From contig NZ_FJVE01000007.1 of assembly GCF_900078195.1 (NCBI RefSeq), positions 1,240,001-1,304,000 of the forward strand: 64,000 bases of DNA. The letters run 5' to 3'. The number at the start of each line of letters is the position of its first letter. Position 1 is the first letter of the stretch. A model generated the notes under the pieces. It ran no database searches and had not been told where the DNA came from. It saw only the letters and a program-made list of their open reading frames with translations. Both the position numbers and the translations under genes were made by a program. Shown here one piece after another: positions 17,390-25,716 of this stretch. Source of the stretch: Clostridium sp. Marseille-P299 (lineage in GTDB: Bacteria > Bacillota > Clostridia > Lachnospirales > Lachnospiraceae).

Positions 17390-19129
17390 ATGAAATTTAA
17401 AGAAATGAATTTAATAATGCCATTGTTGCAAGCCATTAAGGAGGAAGGTTTTGTGGAGCCGTCTCCCATTCAAGAAAAGACGATTCCACTAGTACTTGAA
17501 GGTAAAGATATCCTTGGATGTGCCCAGACAGGAACAGGAAAGACGGCAGCCTTTGCCTTACCTATTTTACAGAGATTATCAACAGTTAAGGAGAGTGGAG
17601 TAAGAGCACTTATTATTACACCAACGAGGGAATTGGCAATTCAAGTATATGAAAGTTTTGAATGTTTTGGCAAGTATACGAAGCTAAAGCAAAGTGTAAT
17701 TTACGGTGGAGTAGGGCAAAGTGCGCAAGTTAATTCCTTAAAATCGGGAGTGGATATATTAATCGCAACGCCTGGACGCCTTAATGATTTGATTGGACAA
17801 GGCTATATTACGTTAGATTCAATTGAGATGTTTGTACTGGATGAAGCGGATCAAATGCTTGATATGGGATTTTTAAATGATATAAAAAAAGTAATCAAAT
17901 TATTACCGAAGAAACGTCAGACCTTATTGTTTAGTGCGACAATGCCAAAGGAAATTGAAGCACTAGCAACTGGGTTATTACACAATCCTGAAATCGTTAA
18001 AATAAGTGCAGTAACAAGTACTGTTGATTCCATTGAACAAAGTGTTTATTTTGTTGACCGTTTAAATAAACTTCCATTATTGACCTCCTTAATCAAAGAG
18101 CAAAAGATGTCAAGCGTTCTTGTATTTACTAAAACAAAACATGGAGCAGATCGTGTGGCAGACAAGCTTAATAAAGCAAAAGTAAAGGCACTAGCAATAC
18201 ATGGCGATAAGGGTCAGAATGCAAGGCAGAGTGCTCTTAGTGATTTTAAAGAAGGAAGAATAAGAGTTTTAGTAGCAACTGATATTGCAGCAAGGGGAAT
18301 CGATATTTCGGAATTATCTTTTGTGGTAAATTATGATATTCCAAATCAAGCGGAAACTTATATACATCGTATCGGAAGAACTGGCCGTGCCGGATTAGGT
18401 GGAAATGCAATTAATTTATGTAATATTGATGATTTGGATTATTTAAGAGAAATAGAAAAACATATTGGTAAGATTATTCCAGAAGTTACTTCCAAGTGGC
18501 CAATGTTAATACTTGAAAAGACGGAAAAACCAGTCAGAGGTCAAAAAACAGGTAATTCTACTAAGAATATAACTAAAGATTCGGTTAAGGCTGATGTTAA
18601 CGATTCGTCTAAGGCTGATAGCAAAGAAATTAAGTGTGATGCAAAAGATTGGACAGGTAGAGGAACAAAAAAATCAGATGCTCATAAGAAGACGATATCT
18701 AAAAAGGAAGAGAAAAGTGAAAAGGGCTTATCTATAGAGAAGAAAAATGAAGTGAAAAGTATAAAAAGCCCATATATAGATACGAAAAAAGAAGAGAATA
18801 GTAAAAAGTACTCATCTATAGAGAAGAAAAAAGATGAGAAAAGTAAAAAGAACTTAACGATAGAGAAGAAAAAAGATGAGAAAAGTAAAAAGTACTCATC
18901 TATAGAGAAGAAAAAAGATGAGAAAAGTAAAAAGAACTTAACGATAGAGAAGAAAAAAGATGAGAAAAGTAAAAAGTACTCATCTATAGAGAAGAAAAAA
19001 GAAGAGAAGAGTAAAAATAACTCATTTATAGAGAAGAAAAGAGAAGAGAAAAATAAAAAATTCTCATCTATTAAAAAGATAAAATCTGACCAAGCTAGAA
19101 AACAATCGGTATTGGGTAAGAAGCAGTAA
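17390..19129 (+). CDS. DEAD-box ATP-dependent RNA helicase with lysine-rich repeat tail
   Basis: This 579-residue protein has the full DEAD-box core: Q motif (PSPIQEKTIP), motif I AQTGTGKT, PTRELA, TPGR, DEAD at residues 151-154, SAT, and HRIGRTGR (ends near residue 390). It unwinds RNA duplexes, probably in ribosome assembly or cold growth. The core ends near residue 380. From 464 to 561 there are seven 14-residue units of the type EKKKDEKSKKxxxI, all highly basic, which should bind RNA. The ATG has a weak GGAAG site. A paralogue without the repeats lies at 45474. Confidence 0.93.
   Translation: MKFKEMNLIMPLLQAIKEEGFVEPSPIQEKTIPLVLEGKDILGCAQTGTGKTAAFALPILQRLSTVKESGVRALIITPTRELAIQVYESFECFGKYTKLKQSVIYGGVGQSAQVNSLKSGVDILIATPGRLNDLIGQGYITLDSIEMFVLDEADQMLDMGFLNDIKKVIKLLPKKRQTLLFSATMPKEIEALATGLLHNPEIVKISAVTSTVDSIEQSVYFVDRLNKLPLLTSLIKEQKMSSVLVFTKTKHGADRVADKLNKAKVKALAIHGDKGQNARQSALSDFKEGRIRVLVATDIAARGIDISELSFVVNYDIPNQAETYIHRIGRTGRAGLGGNAINLCNIDDLDYLREIEKHIGKIIPEVTSKWPMLILEKTEKPVRGQKTGNSTKNITKDSVKADVNDSSKADSKEIKCDAKDWTGRGTKKSDAHKKTISKKEEKSEKGLSIEKKNEVKSIKSPYIDTKKEENSKKYSSIEKKKDEKSKKNLTIEKKKDEKSKKYSSIEKKKDEKSKKNLTIEKKKDEKSKKYSSIEKKKEEKSKNNSFIEKKREEKNKKFSSIKKIKSDQARKQSVLGKKQ
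18779..19072 (+). repeat. 42-bp in-frame tandem repeat, seven units
   Basis: The repeat lies within the helicase tail. Units begin every 42 bp from 18779. Units 2-5 alternate between two versions (ending NLTI and YSSI), giving an 84-bp higher-order repeat that points to recent duplication. Outer units are more divergent. Confidence 0.9.
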
Positions 19130-19182
19130 TTACAGGATAAGAAGCAAATAACCTTTGAAAAAAGAAAGTAAGGACATATATA

Positions 19183-19228
19183 GAAATGCCCTAAATTGGT
19201 TCAGTAGTGACCAATGAAGGGCATTTTT
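19183..19228 (+). terminator. Intrinsic terminator of the helicase gene
   Basis: AAATGCCCT pairs with AAGGGCATTT around an inner GGT/ACC pairing, followed by T residues. Confidence 0.8.
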
Positions 19229-19231
19229 AGC

Positions 19232-19271
19232 TAGTCAATGTATTGACTAAACTATGAAAAGATAATATATT
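19232..19271 (+). promoter_or_regulatory. Promoter with overlapping 18-bp inverted repeat for the hydrogenase-rubrerythrin gene
   Basis: TTGACT (19243-19248) and TATATT (19266-19271) are 17 bp apart. A perfect inverted repeat, TAGTCAAT-GT-ATTGACTA (19232-19249), covers the -35 box and looks like a repressor operator. It does not match the Rex, PerR or FNR consensus as I know them. Confidence 0.6.
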
Positions 19272-19307
19272 AGTAATGATAATCAATGTTGGAATATAGG
19301 AGGGATT

Positions 19308-21359
19308 ATGAGTAAACACTTATCAAAAGAAATTCGAGTTCCAATAGAACTAGATAATCCATCAATAGAGCGTAATGAAGCTCTATGCATTAAATGTGGA
19401 CAATGTAAGCAAGTCTGTACAGATTACATTGGTGTACATAATACTTATACATTAGAACAAACCAATGATATTGCAGTTTGCATCCATTGTGGACAATGTG
19501 CTAATGTCTGTCCGGTTGCTAGTATAACTGAGAAAATGGAATATCAGCAAGTAAAAGCTGCCATCCATGATCCAGAAAAGATTGTCATCTTTAACACATC
19601 TCCATCGGTACGTGTAGCATTAGGTGAAGAATTCGGATTAGAAAAAGGAAGTTTTGTTCAAGGAAAGATGGTAGCATTACTTCGTAAATTAGGTGCAGAT
19701 TATGTACTAGATACGAATTTTTCCGCTGACCTTACCATTATGGAAGAAGCAAGTGAATTAATTGAGAGAGTAACCAAAGGGACAAAACCATTGCCACAAT
19801 TTACAAGTTGTTGTCCATCCTGGGTAAAATACGCTGAAATGTATCACCCAGATATGTTAGACCACATATCAACAGCAAAAAGTCCAATTGGAATGCAAGG
19901 CCCAACGGTTAAAACTTATTTTGCTAAAAAAATGAATCTTAATCCAGAAAAAATCGTCAATGTGGCAGTAACCCCTTGTACAGCTAAGAAGTATGAAATT
20001 CGAAGAGAAGAGATGCATGGGGCAGCTGATTATCTTGGTATTGAAGATCTTAAGGATATGGATTATGTCATTACCACAAGAGAATTAGCAAAATGGGCAA
20101 AAGAAGAAAATATCGATTTCCTTGGGCTAGCAGAATCCGAATATGATCCACTTATGGGAGCTGCATCTGGTGCAGGAGTTATCTTTGGAAACACAGGTGG
20201 TGTAATGGAAGCTGCATTACGAACTGCCTATGAATTTATTCTTGGAAAAGAAGCACCAGCTAGTTTGTTTGAACTAAAGCCAGTCAGAGGTATGGAAGAT
20301 ATTCGTGAAGCAACTGTAGATATTGGAGACTTACACCTTAATGTAGCAGTTGTATTTGGAACAGCGAATGCATCAAAATTAATTGAAAAATTAAAAAATA
20401 GTGAAAAACAATATCATTTCATCGAAGTAATGACCTGTCCAGGTGGTTGTATCGGTGGTGGTGGTCAACCAAAGCCAGCATTTGGCGAGGAACAAAGTGC
20501 TAGAGAGGAACGTGTGAAAGGATTGTACCAAAAAGATCAATCAATGCAAGTTCGTTCTAGTCATAAAAATGAAGAAATAAAACAATTATATAAAGAGTTT
20601 TATAAAAAACCGCTATCAGAATTAGCGGAGCAAATGTTACATACATATTATCAAGATAAAAGTGAATTATTAGGAGGAAAAAATAAAATGAGTGAAGCAG
20701 TAAAATACCGTTGTACAATTTGTGGATATATTCATGAAGGAGAGTTACCAGAAGGTTTTACATGTCCTATATGTAAGCAACCAGCTTCTATGTTTGAGAA
20801 AGTAGAAGAAAAGCAATCCAATGGCAATATCTATGCTGGAACAAAAACTGAGAAGAACTTAATGGAAGCATTTGCTGGAGAAAGCCAGGCAAGAAATAAA
20901 TATACATACTTTGCAAAGATTGCAGCACAAGAAGGATATGACCAATTATCTGAAATTTTCTTAAAGACAGCAAGAAATGAGCAAGAACATGCAAGAGTTT
21001 GGTATCAAGAACTTGGAAATCTTGGAAGTACTGCAGAAAATCTATTACATGCAGCTGAAGGTGAAAACTATGAATGGACAGATATGTATGATAGATTTGC
21101 AAAAGACGCAGAAGAAGAAGGATTCACTGAATTAGCAGAACGTTTCCGTAGAGTAGCTGCAATTGAAAAATCTCATGAAGAAAGATATCGTAAGTTATTA
21201 AATAACGTTGAAATGCAAAAAGTATTCGAAAAAGGTGAAGAGACTATGTGGGAATGCCGCGTTTGTGGACATCTTGTAATGGGTAAAAAAGCACCTGAAG
21301 TATGTCCAGTATGTAAATATTCTCAAAGCTACTTCGAAGTAAGAAAAGAGAACTATTAA
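19308..21359 (+). CDS. [FeFe]-hydrogenase fused to rubredoxin-rubrerythrin-rubredoxin
   Basis: This single 683-residue frame has two [4Fe-4S] clusters (C27/30/33/37 and C58/61/64/68). An H-cluster domain follows, with L1 TSCCPSW (C168, C169), L2 TPCTAKKYE (C224; canonical MPC is TPC) and L3 [12 protein letters not shown] (C377, C381). After a linker come an N-terminal-type rubredoxin (C469/C472/C486/C489), a rubrerythrin four-helix diiron domain ([16 protein letters not shown]), and a C-terminal rubredoxin. It could couple H2 oxidation to peroxide reduction. AGGAGG and ATG at 20688 (Met461) would also allow the rubrerythrin half to be made alone. GGAGGG precedes the ATG at 19308. Confidence 0.93.
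   Translation: MSKHLSKEIRVPIELDNPSIERNEALCIKCGQCKQVCTDYIGVHNTYTLEQTNDIAVCIHCGQCANVCPVASITEKMEYQQVKAAIHDPEKIVIFNTSPSVRVALGEEFGLEKGSFVQGKMVALLRKLGADYVLDTNFSADLTIMEEASELIERVTKGTKPLPQFTSCCPSWVKYAEMYHPDMLDHISTAKSPIGMQGPTVKTYFAKKMNLNPEKIVNVAVTPCTAKKYEIRREEMHGAADYLGIEDLKDMDYVITTRELAKWAKEENIDFLGLAESEYDPLMGAASGAGVIFGNTGGVMEAALRTAYEFILGKEAPASLFELKPVRGMEDIREATVDIGDLHLNVAVVFGTANASKLIEKLKNSEKQYHFIEVMTCPGGCIGGGGQPKPAFGEEQSAREERVKGLYQKDQSMQVRSSHKNEEIKQLYKEFYKKPLSELAEQMLHTYYQDKSELLGGKNKMSEAVKYRCTICGYIHEGELPEGFTCPICKQPASMFEKVEEKQSNGNIYAGTKTEKNLMEAFAGESQARNKYTYFAKIAAQEGYDQLSEIFLKTARNEQEHARVWYQELGNLGSTAENLLHAAEGENYEWTDMYDRFAKDAEEEGFTELAERFRRVAAIEKSHEERYRKLLNNVEMQKVFEKGEETMWECRVCGHLVMGKKAPEVCPVCKYSQSYFEVRKENY
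20672..20690 (+). promoter_or_regulatory. Internal ribosome binding site and start codon inside the fusion gene
   Basis: AGGAGG at 20672-20677 is followed after ten bases by an in-frame ATG (20688) that begins the rubredoxin-rubrerythrin part. It is the best ribosome binding site in the gene, and its position exactly at the domain border suggests either a second product or a relic of two fused genes. Confidence 0.65.
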
Positions 21360-21423
21360 TCCATAGTTTTTGCATTTTGTATTAATAGTTGGTGTTCAAT
21401 TCGCCATCGACTTTATAAAATCA

Positions 21424-21451
21424 GACTCAAGTCTTAGGACTTGAGTCTTTT
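21424..21451 (+). terminator. Intrinsic terminator of the hydrogenase-rubrerythrin gene
   Basis: A perfect 10-bp stem, GACTCAAGTC/GACTTGAGTC with loop TTAG, is followed by T residues. Confidence 0.9.
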
Positions 21452-21464
21452 ATATTTTGCAGAA

Positions 21465-21488
21465 AGTCAAAGCATATATGCTTTGACT
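21465..21488. repeat. Perfect 24-bp palindrome
   Basis: Positions 21465-21488 read the same on both strands, centred on CATATG-like sequence, 14 bp after the terminator. A similar string, GCATATGCTTTGGCT, occurs at 3767. The function is unknown. Confidence 0.6.
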
Positions 21489-21597
21489 ATAAATCAATAA
21501 ACTTTGCTTGGATACCGCCACACATTCTTTTTTAGTATTTACAAGAAAATATTGAAATATATGGTTTGTTAAATAAAAAAATATATAGTTTATTAAA

Positions 21598-21642
21598 TAA
21601 AAACAGCATTTAAAAACATATACAGTCTCCAAATGCTGTTTT
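21598..21642 (-). terminator. Terminator of the NlpC/P60 gene (possibly bidirectional)
   Basis: AACAGCATTT pairs with AAATGCTGTT. T-rich flanks are present on both strands, so it could also stop transcription from the left. Confidence 0.75.
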
Positions 21643-21757
21643 AGTAGAAATCCTATAATTGATTAGCGTATTAATTGAATTGCTTGGTCATTCGTAATTT
21701 TCTTCCTATTGAAAACAAATCCGACTATCGACAACGTTTTATCCTTCTTTCATCAAT

Positions 21758-22756
21758 TTAGTTCAACCCAGGAACACGTCCATAAAATTTTTCTCTTGAA
21801 TCGTAATCGAGGGATTGAATTTTTACCTTTGCATCCTTTTTCTTTGCAATATCGATTGTAGTTACACTAGAATCTCCACCGTTCGCTCCAATAACTTGGT
21901 CATTACCAATATAGATTGCAACGTGTACAACTTTACCACTAGATTTGGATTTATAAAATACAAGATCTCCTGGTTGTAACTCGCTTCGTGAAATTCTTGT
22001 AACATAATTCGCTTGGTCAGCAGAGACCATATAAGAATTCATCAATCCAAATTTCTTGAATACTTGGTAGGTAAAATGAGAACAGTCTAAACCGTAACTG
22101 CTACCTTCTGGATAATTACCTCCCCATTGATAGTAAACACCAAGGAATGTTTTGGCATAATCTACAATCTGACTTCTTGTAGCAGAAGTTACACTAGAAC
22201 TACCTAAACTTCCCGAATTAGAGTTTCCTGAACTTGAACTTCCAGAAGAAGTAGATTTAAAATAGGAACCACTTACATAACCAACGGTTTTACCCCATAC
22301 AACTTTGTACCAACCATCTTGTGCGCTGATAATTGGTAGAACTGTTTTATTTGGAATTGAACCAATAACCTTAGATGAAGTGGATGCGGAGGAACGGAAA
22401 TTTAGATTTCCTCCATTGGTAGTTACAGTACCATATTTTGTAGATGAAATCTTAATGTAAGATTTGTGTGCATAGCCAACACTTCCACTCGTATTGTAGA
22501 TTACTTGATAAAAGTCGCCAGAACTTCCAATTACCTGTATTGGAGCATTTGGCTTTAAAGAGGACACTACTTTAGATGATGTGCTTGCTGACGCACGGAT
22601 ATTTAGTGCTGTCTCTTTCGTAGTACTGACTCCTACGTTTGGTTTTGACTTACTTGCTGCCATTGTAAATATTTCTGATTTAAGACAAACAAGTAAAAAT
22701 GCAAGACCAAACATTATAATCATTCGTTTCATCAGTTGCTTCTTTTCTTTTGTCAT
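21758..22756 (-). CDS. Secreted SH3b-SH3b-NlpC/P60 cell-wall endopeptidase
   Basis: This 332-residue exported protein has a hydrophobic segment at residues 10-33, two bacterial SH3 domains (about 46-104 and 110-167; each with LNIRASAS- or LNFRSSAS-type motifs), a Ser/Gly/Asn linker and a C-terminal NlpC/P60 domain with Cys225 (YGLDCSHF) and His278 (VVHVAIYIG). Such enzymes cut gamma-D-Glu-diamino-acid bonds in peptidoglycan. AAAGAGG precedes the ATG on the minus strand. A strongly folded element lies 38-105 bp upstream, in what should be the 5' leader. Confidence 0.92.
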   Translation of the reverse strand: MTKEKKQLMKRMIIMFGLAFLLVCLKSEIFTMAASKSKPNVGVSTTKETALNIRASASTSSKVVSSLKPNAPIQVIGSSGDFYQVIYNTSGSVGYAHKSYIKISSTKYGTVTTNGGNLNFRSSASTSSKVIGSIPNKTVLPIISAQDGWYKVVWGKTVGYVSGSYFKSTSSGSSSSGNSNSGSLGSSSVTSATRSQIVDYAKTFLGVYYQWGGNYPEGSSYGLDCSHFTYQVFKKFGLMNSYMVSADQANYVTRISRSELQPGDLVFYKSKSSGKVVHVAIYIGNDQVIGANGGDSSVTTIDIAKKKDAKVKIQSLDYDSREKFYGRVPGLN

Positions 22757-22793
22757 AAATACCTCTTTTCATACTAACTTTGTTCATGTTACA

Positions 22794-22861
22794 ACTACAG
22801 AGTAGCTTTCTGTAGTCACGGTCATCGCTTTGTAAAGGGGGAACCCCTTTGATGTACCGTG
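22794..22861 (-). ncRNA. Candidate structured leader RNA of the NlpC/P60 gene
   Basis: Two adjacent stems are present: ACTACAGA/TCTGTAGT (22794-22816), and CACGGTCATC (22817-22826) paired with GATG-T-ACCGTG (22851-22861), which encloses AAAGGGG/CCCCTTT with a GAA loop on the plus strand (22834-22850). Pairing is complete apart from one bulged base. The position suits a minus-strand 5' UTR, but the symmetry leaves the strand open. No U tract follows. I do not recognise a known riboswitch class. Confidence 0.45.
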
Positions 22862-23117
22862 TAACAATATTGTAATAAATGTGTAATATTCAAGCAATAG
22901 TAAATAAGTGGAATAACTATGTAGCACATTTTATTGCAATAGGACTGAGCTTAATTTGTTTGAACATAAAAAGAAGGAATACGATTGCAATCCAAAATAT
23001 AATATAAAAATCCAGTTTTATCAATCCTTTTTTTATCAAAACAGGAAAAAGTTATAAAAGTTATATCTGTTTTAATGAAATAAGTATAATACAACGAGCC
23101 CTAAAGATAGGAAATGA

Positions 23118-23145
23118 TTGTATTATTAGTAAAATAATGTATAAT
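23118..23145 (+). promoter_or_regulatory. Candidate promoter of the GGDEF gene
   Basis: TTGTAT and TATAAT are 16 bp apart, about 110 bp before the ATG. Confidence 0.45.
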
Positions 23146-23255
23146 ATTTTTGAGTTAATGGAATATCATAATAAAGTTATCCCTAGAAGATAGCCTCACA
23201 TTTTTGACTTATTTATTTTAATAGGTCGCCATTAACGGAAAGGTATGGTGAAGAA

Positions 23256-24158
23256 ATGAAGGAACACATCACGCTGAACCAACTTGGGGAACAGTTAGAT
23301 TTTTTTCATAGAATGTACGATGTAGTTCGGTTGGTTGATCCGATACATAAAAGGGTAATTGATTATAGAGGAAGCGCGATAAAATCAACGAACGAGATTT
23401 GTTATAACTATTGGTCCAATGGTGTGATTTGCGATAATTGTATCTCTGTACGTGCTTATATGGAAAATAAGGTATTTGTTAAATTAGAAAGAACTGAAAA
23501 AGAAATTTTAATGATCACAGCTATTCCACTAGAAAATACAACTAGTCCAGTTACGTTGGAATTGATGCGCGATGGTACTAGCAGTATATTTATGGGATCT
23601 GGAGATTATAAAACTGGAGAGTCACTTCACAGTTTCGTAAATAACTTAAACGATATGGTGATTAAGGATAGTTTATCCAATCTTTATAACAGGCGATTTC
23701 TTAAAGATCGTCTACCAGTAGATATAATTCATGCTACAATCAATCGACAACCTTTATCTTTATGTTTTATTGACTTAGATAATTTTAAAAGATTAAATGA
23801 TACATATGGTCATGAAGTTGGTGATAAGTTTATAAAAGCTGTTAGCGCTGTTTTTAGAAAATGTATACGTCCCGAACTTGACTGGGCATCCAGGTTTGGA
23901 GGAGATGAATTTGTTCTGTGTTTTAATAATGCAAGTGAGGAAGAGGCAACTAATATTATGGAACATATAAGAAGCGAGATAGATAAAATTCCTAGTTTAC
24001 TTGGTATAGAAAACTTACATTTTTCAATTTCATATGGTATACAAATGATGAAAGATACTTTATTTACGGCTGATGAACTCATTCAATTAGCAGATGAAAA
24101 GATGTATATAGATAAGAAACGAAAATATGATAGAAGATTAAATTACAAAGAACGTTAA
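23256..24158 (+). CDS. GGDEF-domain protein (probable diguanylate cyclase) with cysteine-containing sensor
   Basis: This 300-residue soluble protein has an N-terminal PAS-like region (about 1-125) with Cys49, Cys59 and Cys62 in a C-x9-C-x2-C pattern, which could bind metal or sense redox state. The C-terminal GGDEF domain has the intact catalytic signature RFGGDEF (GGDEF at 215-219) and DLDNFKRLNDTYGH. It should make c-di-GMP. The inhibitory I-site, normally RxxD five residues before GGDEF, reads PELD, so product inhibition may be lost. There is no membrane segment. GGAAAGG lies before the ATG at a long spacing. Confidence 0.9.
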   Translation: MKEHITLNQLGEQLDFFHRMYDVVRLVDPIHKRVIDYRGSAIKSTNEICYNYWSNGVICDNCISVRAYMENKVFVKLERTEKEILMITAIPLENTTSPVTLELMRDGTSSIFMGSGDYKTGESLHSFVNNLNDMVIKDSLSNLYNRRFLKDRLPVDIIHATINRQPLSLCFIDLDNFKRLNDTYGHEVGDKFIKAVSAVFRKCIRPELDWASRFGGDEFVLCFNNASEEEATNIMEHIRSEIDKIPSLLGIENLHFSISYGIQMMKDTLFTADELIQLADEKMYIDKKRKYDRRLNYKER

Positions 24159-24298
24159 AACTAAAGAAGATGCTATTGGGGTGTTTAAGGAAAAAGATAA
24201 GAAAGAGCGGACGAAGGAAGCAAGTTTTATTTAGATAGTTACTATTGATAAACAGCTTAGATTTAAAGTTCTTTTCGTATATATGGGTTTAAATAATT

Positions 24299-24334
24299 AG
24301 CAGAGATACTTTTAAGAAGTGTTTCTGCTTTTTA
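24299..24334 (+). terminator. Intrinsic terminator of the GGDEF gene
   Basis: AGCAGA-ACTT pairs with AAGT-TCTGCT, followed by five T. The remainder of the 24159-24541 gap shows no gene. Confidence 0.75.
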
Positions 24335-24541
24335 AATTTATACGATATGTAGATGATTGAAAGAAATAATGGAATGTAATATAATGGAAAAAAGTAAAAG
24401 TTTAAAATTCACATTTCATCGAAACTTTAGTTTTATTTTTCATACCGCTTTTTAGATGATAGTAGATTTTTAATAAGTTTTTGTTGCTAGAACGTAGATA
24501 AGTATAGGATATCATGAGTTTTTAGAGAGAAAGGTTTTGTT

Positions 24542-25228
24542 ATGAAAAAGGCTTTCATTATGAGAGGAAAATTAATTGTGAGAAAGAAATTAATGTTGAG
24601 AATGAAATTTTTGACTTACTTAATTATACAGAGTGTTAGTCTTACTGCCTGCAGTATGAAACAAACGGAAGAAAAAACGGTCATAAACCATAATATAACA
24701 CCAACCATAAATACTGAAGTGACTATGATTCCAGTAATTCCTAAAGAAGAGATAACACCAACTACTGCCACATTACCAACAGAAATTATCTCGCCAACAA
24801 TCATTCCCACGCAGGAAGTTGCTATTATAAAAATGGATGTGATTGAAAAACTATATCAAACTTACGGTGAAATGGATGAAGAAAGAGATGTTTATCTCAT
24901 AGATTATAGTGAAGAAGATAATACAATTAAAACTCAAAGTTTAGAATGGCTTACACCCTGGTCTAAGGAGGATGAGTCACGAATACGAGAACTTCTTGAT
25001 TTAAATAAGGTACCTGAAGGTATATGGGATTATGAATACTATATTTACACGGAATCTGAAGATACAACAACTTACAAGTTAGCTGATGATGTTAGAATAA
25101 TACTACGACATAGTAGAACGGATTACACAGAATATTCTAAGTTTCCTAAAATAGATGAAAAATTATTGGTATCAATATTTGTTAAAGATAATTTGGTTTA
25201 TCTAATTTACGAAGTGTATACTCCTTAA
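24542..25228 (+). CDS. Putative lipoprotein, uncharacterised
   Basis: This 228-residue protein has a long basic N-terminus, a hydrophobic stretch and a lipobox LTAC (Cys37 from the chosen start). A Thr/Pro/Ile-rich spacer follows to about residue 95, then a folded acidic domain of about 130 residues with many Tyr and Glu that I do not recognise. It should be anchored to the outer face of the membrane. ATG 24542 has an AGAAAGG site; ATG codons at 24560-24602 in the same frame would give a more normal signal peptide. It is a single gene. Confidence 0.65.
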   Translation: MKKAFIMRGKLIVRKKLMLRMKFLTYLIIQSVSLTACSMKQTEEKTVINHNITPTINTEVTMIPVIPKEEITPTTATLPTEIISPTIIPTQEVAIIKMDVIEKLYQTYGEMDEERDVYLIDYSEEDNTIKTQSLEWLTPWSKEDESRIRELLDLNKVPEGIWDYEYYIYTESEDTTTYKLADDVRIILRHSRTDYTEYSKFPKIDEKLLVSIFVKDNLVYLIYEVYTP

Positions 25229-25357
25229 GATCGAGAGTATTTTAGTTGTTTCGTTAATTTCAGAGTCATTAACTGTGGGGTTAAATAAAGTTTTCAATCA
25301 GAAATGGTATAATGAATAGAAATTCTTGTGAATCCCCATATTAGATTTAGTAACTAT

Positions 25358-25386
25358 TTGATAATTTCTAAGTGAAATTGTATAAT
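25358..25386 (+). promoter_or_regulatory. Promoter of the 81-residue protein gene
   Basis: TTGATA and TATAAT are 17 bp apart, 38 bp before the start codon at 25424. Confidence 0.7.
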
Positions 25387-25423
25387 ATAACCATTACAAG
25401 TATTATTAGAGAGAAGGGAAACT

Positions 25424-25669
25424 ATGTTTTTTAAGTCGAAATATTTGAAAGAATTGGATGCATTATTACAGCAATTGAAAATGAACCAAGAAAATAATTA
25501 TAAAGATGCGGCTCAGGAAGATTTTCAAAAGTTTTCAAAACGTCTAGAAGAGCTTAAAAGCCAAGGTTCATTGAAAGAAAAAGATTATATGTATTACTGC
25601 AATCTAAAGAATCAGTACGCATCGACACTTAAAAATTATACACATAAGGATCAAAAATGTAGTTGGTAG
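25424..25669 (+). CDS. Small uncharacterised helical protein
   Basis: This 81-residue protein is rich in Lys, Gln and Leu, probably two or three long helices with coiled-coil character. I recognise no family. It has a clear promoter and an AGAAGGGAA site before the ATG, and the DUF503 gene follows closely, so it is likely real and co-transcribed. Confidence 0.6.
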   Translation: MFFKSKYLKELDALLQQLKMNQENNYKDAAQEDFQKFSKRLEELKSQGSLKEKDYMYYCNLKNQYASTLKNYTHKDQKCSW

Positions 25670-25716
25670 TTACTCTTTTCTTAAATAAAATTCAACCTTG
25701 TATGTTAAAAGGTGCT

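Noticed and set aside
18779..19072. CRISPR-like array
   Set aside because: The units are contiguous, in frame and coding, with no spacers.
22794..22861. Known c-di-AMP (ydaO) or c-di-GMP (GEMM) riboswitch
   Set aside because: The conserved cores of these classes as I know them are not present, and the element is shorter than ydaO.
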